From Bacillus massilinigeriensis (GTDB taxonomy: Bacteria; Bacillota; Bacilli; Bacillales; Cytobacillaceae): a stretch of DNA of 64,000 nucleotides. The DNA lies in contig NZ_LT630337.1 of assembly GCF_900117315.1 (NCBI RefSeq), positions 3,473,404 through 3,537,403 on the forward strand. Reading direction: 5' to 3'. Within the stretch, counting starts at the first letter, position 1. Every line of letters starts with the position of its first letter. The notes under the pieces are model-generated. The model was not told the origin of the DNA and ran no database searches. It worked only from the letters and a program-made list of their open reading frames with translations. The translations under genes were made by a program, and so were the position numbers. Below, piece after piece: positions 62,369-64,000 of this stretch.

Positions 62369-62575
62369 TTAACGAATAAACGCTTTTTCCTGATTTGCCA
62401 GAGCATCTTTCAGCCAATAAGGGTGCATTTTCATTAAATCAGGTGGTAAAGAACTTTGTTCAAAGAATTGAATATCCAGTGATTCTGAATTATTGCAACG
62501 AAGTTTCCCCCCAATAATTTTTGCTAAAAAACAAGTTGTTATAAAATGGATCTTTTCTCCGTTAGGGTAAGGTCC
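62369..62575 (-). pseudogene. C-terminal fragment of a Nudix hydrolase
   Basis: The minus-strand open frame of 69 codons begins without a start codon and reads PYPNGEKIHFITTCFLAKII, then the family-like end LPPDLMKMHPYWLKDALANQ, and stops at 62369. The PNGEKIHFITTCFLA segment is typical of the second half of Nudix hydrolases, after the missing Nudix box. A TGA in frame lies just upstream, where MFS pseudogene sequence begins on the other strand. Confidence 0.7.
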
Positions 62576-62576
62576 T

Positions 62577-63736
62577 CATATTTATCTTACAGATAGAGTT
62601 CGTTTGGCTGTGGGTTGGATCACATTGTTTATTATGGGAACAGATTTGTTTGTAGTTTCTCCATTATTGCCATTTATCTCTCAAGACTATGGGATTTCCC
62701 CTGCTGTAGCAGGATGGATGGTTACAGTTTTTGCATAACTTATGCTATTTTTGCTCCTTTTTTTGATGGCTATCCGACAAAAAGGAAAAGGGTTTCCTTA
62801 TCACTGGTGGCTTATTTCTTTTTGCTTTATCGAACGTATTGACGGTTTTAGCCCCTTCGTATTCGTGGTTAATCATCAGTCGTGTTTTAGTTGGCTTATC
62901 TGTTGCCTCAATTACCCCATTAATTTACTCAATTATTGGAGACATAGCGCCTCCTACCGACGGGGAGTATACGCTTTCTATCGTCGTTTCAGAACATTTA
63001 ATGGCTCTTTGGGTAGGATCACCTCTTGGAACATTGTTAGAGCCTCTTGTTGGTTTGCGTTCCCTATTTTTTATAATGGTAGCTGTTGGAGCCGCTTTAG
63101 CCGTTGTCAATTTCAAAACATGGAGATCGATTCACCAAAATCATTCAGGTAGAAATCTCATGCAAGGAAATCTATTTAGAATACTAGGTTCAAATCAGTA
63201 AGTGTAACGACTATCTGGGCGATTTCCATGTATGCTCTTTATGTTTATCTAGGGGCTGCACTTTATTCCGAAAACAACTTTTCATCATCTGAAATCGCAT
63301 TGGCTATTACGTTTTATGGAGTAGGTGCGGTTTAGGGAGTCTTACAAGTGGGCAACTAACCGATAAATTAGGGGAAAATATTGTTTCAAAGGTAACACTC
63401 ATTTTACTAACTATAAATTGCAATAGGTACTTTCTTTTCATCAGGCGATTGGCTGTTTACTTTTTCCTGTTCATGTGGGCATTGGTTGGGTATGGTGGAT
63501 TCGGGTCTTACCAAGCTCGACTTGCGGCTGAATATCCGAATGATCGGGGTATTTTGATGGCATGGAATAATACTGCCCTTTATGTTGGGATTACACTCGG
63601 TTCCATAATTGGAGGATATGTCATTACCAATTGGGGATATTTCATGCTCCCGTTTGTTTGTGCAGGTTCGGCAGCTATTAGTTTGATTCTTAGCACTCAA
63701 AAGGTAAAAGAAAAAAAGGATAAGGTATCCGGTTAG
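62577..63736 (+). pseudogene. decayed MFS transporter gene
   Basis: Pieces of one MFS protein occur in order but in several frames: DRVRLAVGWITLFIMGTDLF (from 62592), an in-frame TAA after VTVFA (62736-62738), APSYSWLIISRVLVGLSVAS (62850 onward), WAISMYALYVYLGAALYSEN (near 63215) and LVGYGGFGSYQARLAAEYPN (63485 onward), ending at 63736. At least one nonsense codon and several frameshifts separate them. The ends and the helix pattern fit a 12-helix transporter of about 385 aa. No start codon is visible at the Nudix junction. Confidence 0.85.
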
Positions 63737-63924
63737 CGAGCATTTGTTTCGTGTTTTAAATTTCTTTTAAAGTTATTAACCACCAGATTGAAGATTTCGA
63801 TTGGAAAGACGAATATGAGTTTTTCATTTTTGTTATTTTAAAAATCTACAACTGAAAAATCATTTTTCAATTAAAACATTTATTGGAAAAGGATAAAATG
63901 TCTTGAGAAGGTAGGTTAGTAAAA

Positions 63925-64000
63925 ATGTACATTTCACTTGATGAATTAATAGGAAAGCACGTTCGAATAGTACCAATGAAAAGGGGCCATATAAAAGGTT
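63925..64000 (+). CDS. partial gene, start only, possibly an acetyltransferase
   Basis: An ATG at 63925 with AGAAGGTAGG upstream opens a frame (MYISLDELIGKHVRIVPMKR...) that runs past the window end. The phrase KHVRIVPMKRGHIKGL-like is common at the start of GNAT proteins of the RimJ type, but only 25 residues are seen. Confidence 0.4.
   Translation, partial: MYISLDELIGKHVRIVPMKRGHIKG

Overview
The window is chromosomal DNA of a low-GC, spore-forming member of the Bacillaceae. The evidence is AT-rich sequence, strong AGGAGG-type ribosome binding sites, intrinsic terminators with U-tracts, and families typical of Bacillus relatives (YisL, YdgH-type MMPL, IDEAL, ComQXPA, DUF3888, a KinA-like PAS kinase). 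The species cannot be named from sequence alone. Most genes are on the minus strand.

Layout. 0.1-5.5 kb: a RodA-like SEDS glycosyltransferase, a DUF4931/TrmO pair, an SDR reductase and an alpha-methylacyl-CoA-racemase-like protein. 5.6-9.3 kb: a MarR-MMPL operon. 9.5-11.9 kb: a three-gene amino acid (probably cystine) ABC importer. 12-14.1 kb: an AIM24 protein, tRNA-Lys(CUU), a small membrane protein and a ferritin-like protein. 14.1-16.1 kb: an ACT-domain protein and a UPF0210 protein behind a glycine riboswitch with its own promoter and terminator. 16.1-22.6 kb: an amino acid antiporter, exported oligoendopeptidase F, an SDR, a DinB protein, AroD and YisL. 22.6-25.8 kb: an exported protein, histidine kinase and response regulator. 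25.9-30.1 kb: a complete comQXPA quorum-sensing locus. Its 53-residue ComX precursor is encoded at 29019-29180, and an intrinsic terminator separates comQX from comPA. 30.4-32.8 kb: a PAS kinase, an IDEAL protein and a DUF3221 lipoprotein. 33.3-37 kb: a MerR, acyl-CoA ligase and acyl-CoA dehydrogenase operon with a visible MerR operator. 37-44.7 kb: an RNPP-like HTH-TPR regulator, a MerR protein and an oppABCDF operon. 45.5-50.6 kb: DeoC, a HAD phosphatase, a PAP2 phosphatase, an AraC/GyrI regulator, an EamA transporter and a MerR protein.

50.6-64 kb is accessory in character. It holds an IS3-type element with recognisable ends, a gene fragment at its edge, a MITE-like inverted repeat, a tautomerase gene with an in-frame stop, a Nudix fragment, a decayed MFS gene, and several regulator/exporter pairs (MocR-LysE, LysR-MFS, CGNR-MFS).

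Two dispersed repeat families run through the window. One is a long perfect palindrome (core GGTGACAGGCACC...GGTGCCTGTCACC) that repeatedly abuts or supplies stop codons. The other is a 21-bp palindrome, TAACGGA-N7-TCCGTTA. The strongest candidates for new biology are the divergent ComX pheromone with its attenuated operon, the glycine riboswitch on UPF0237/UPF0210 genes of unknown function, the four-heptamer operator array between the CGNR regulator and an MFS gene, and the stop-codon-associated palindromes.
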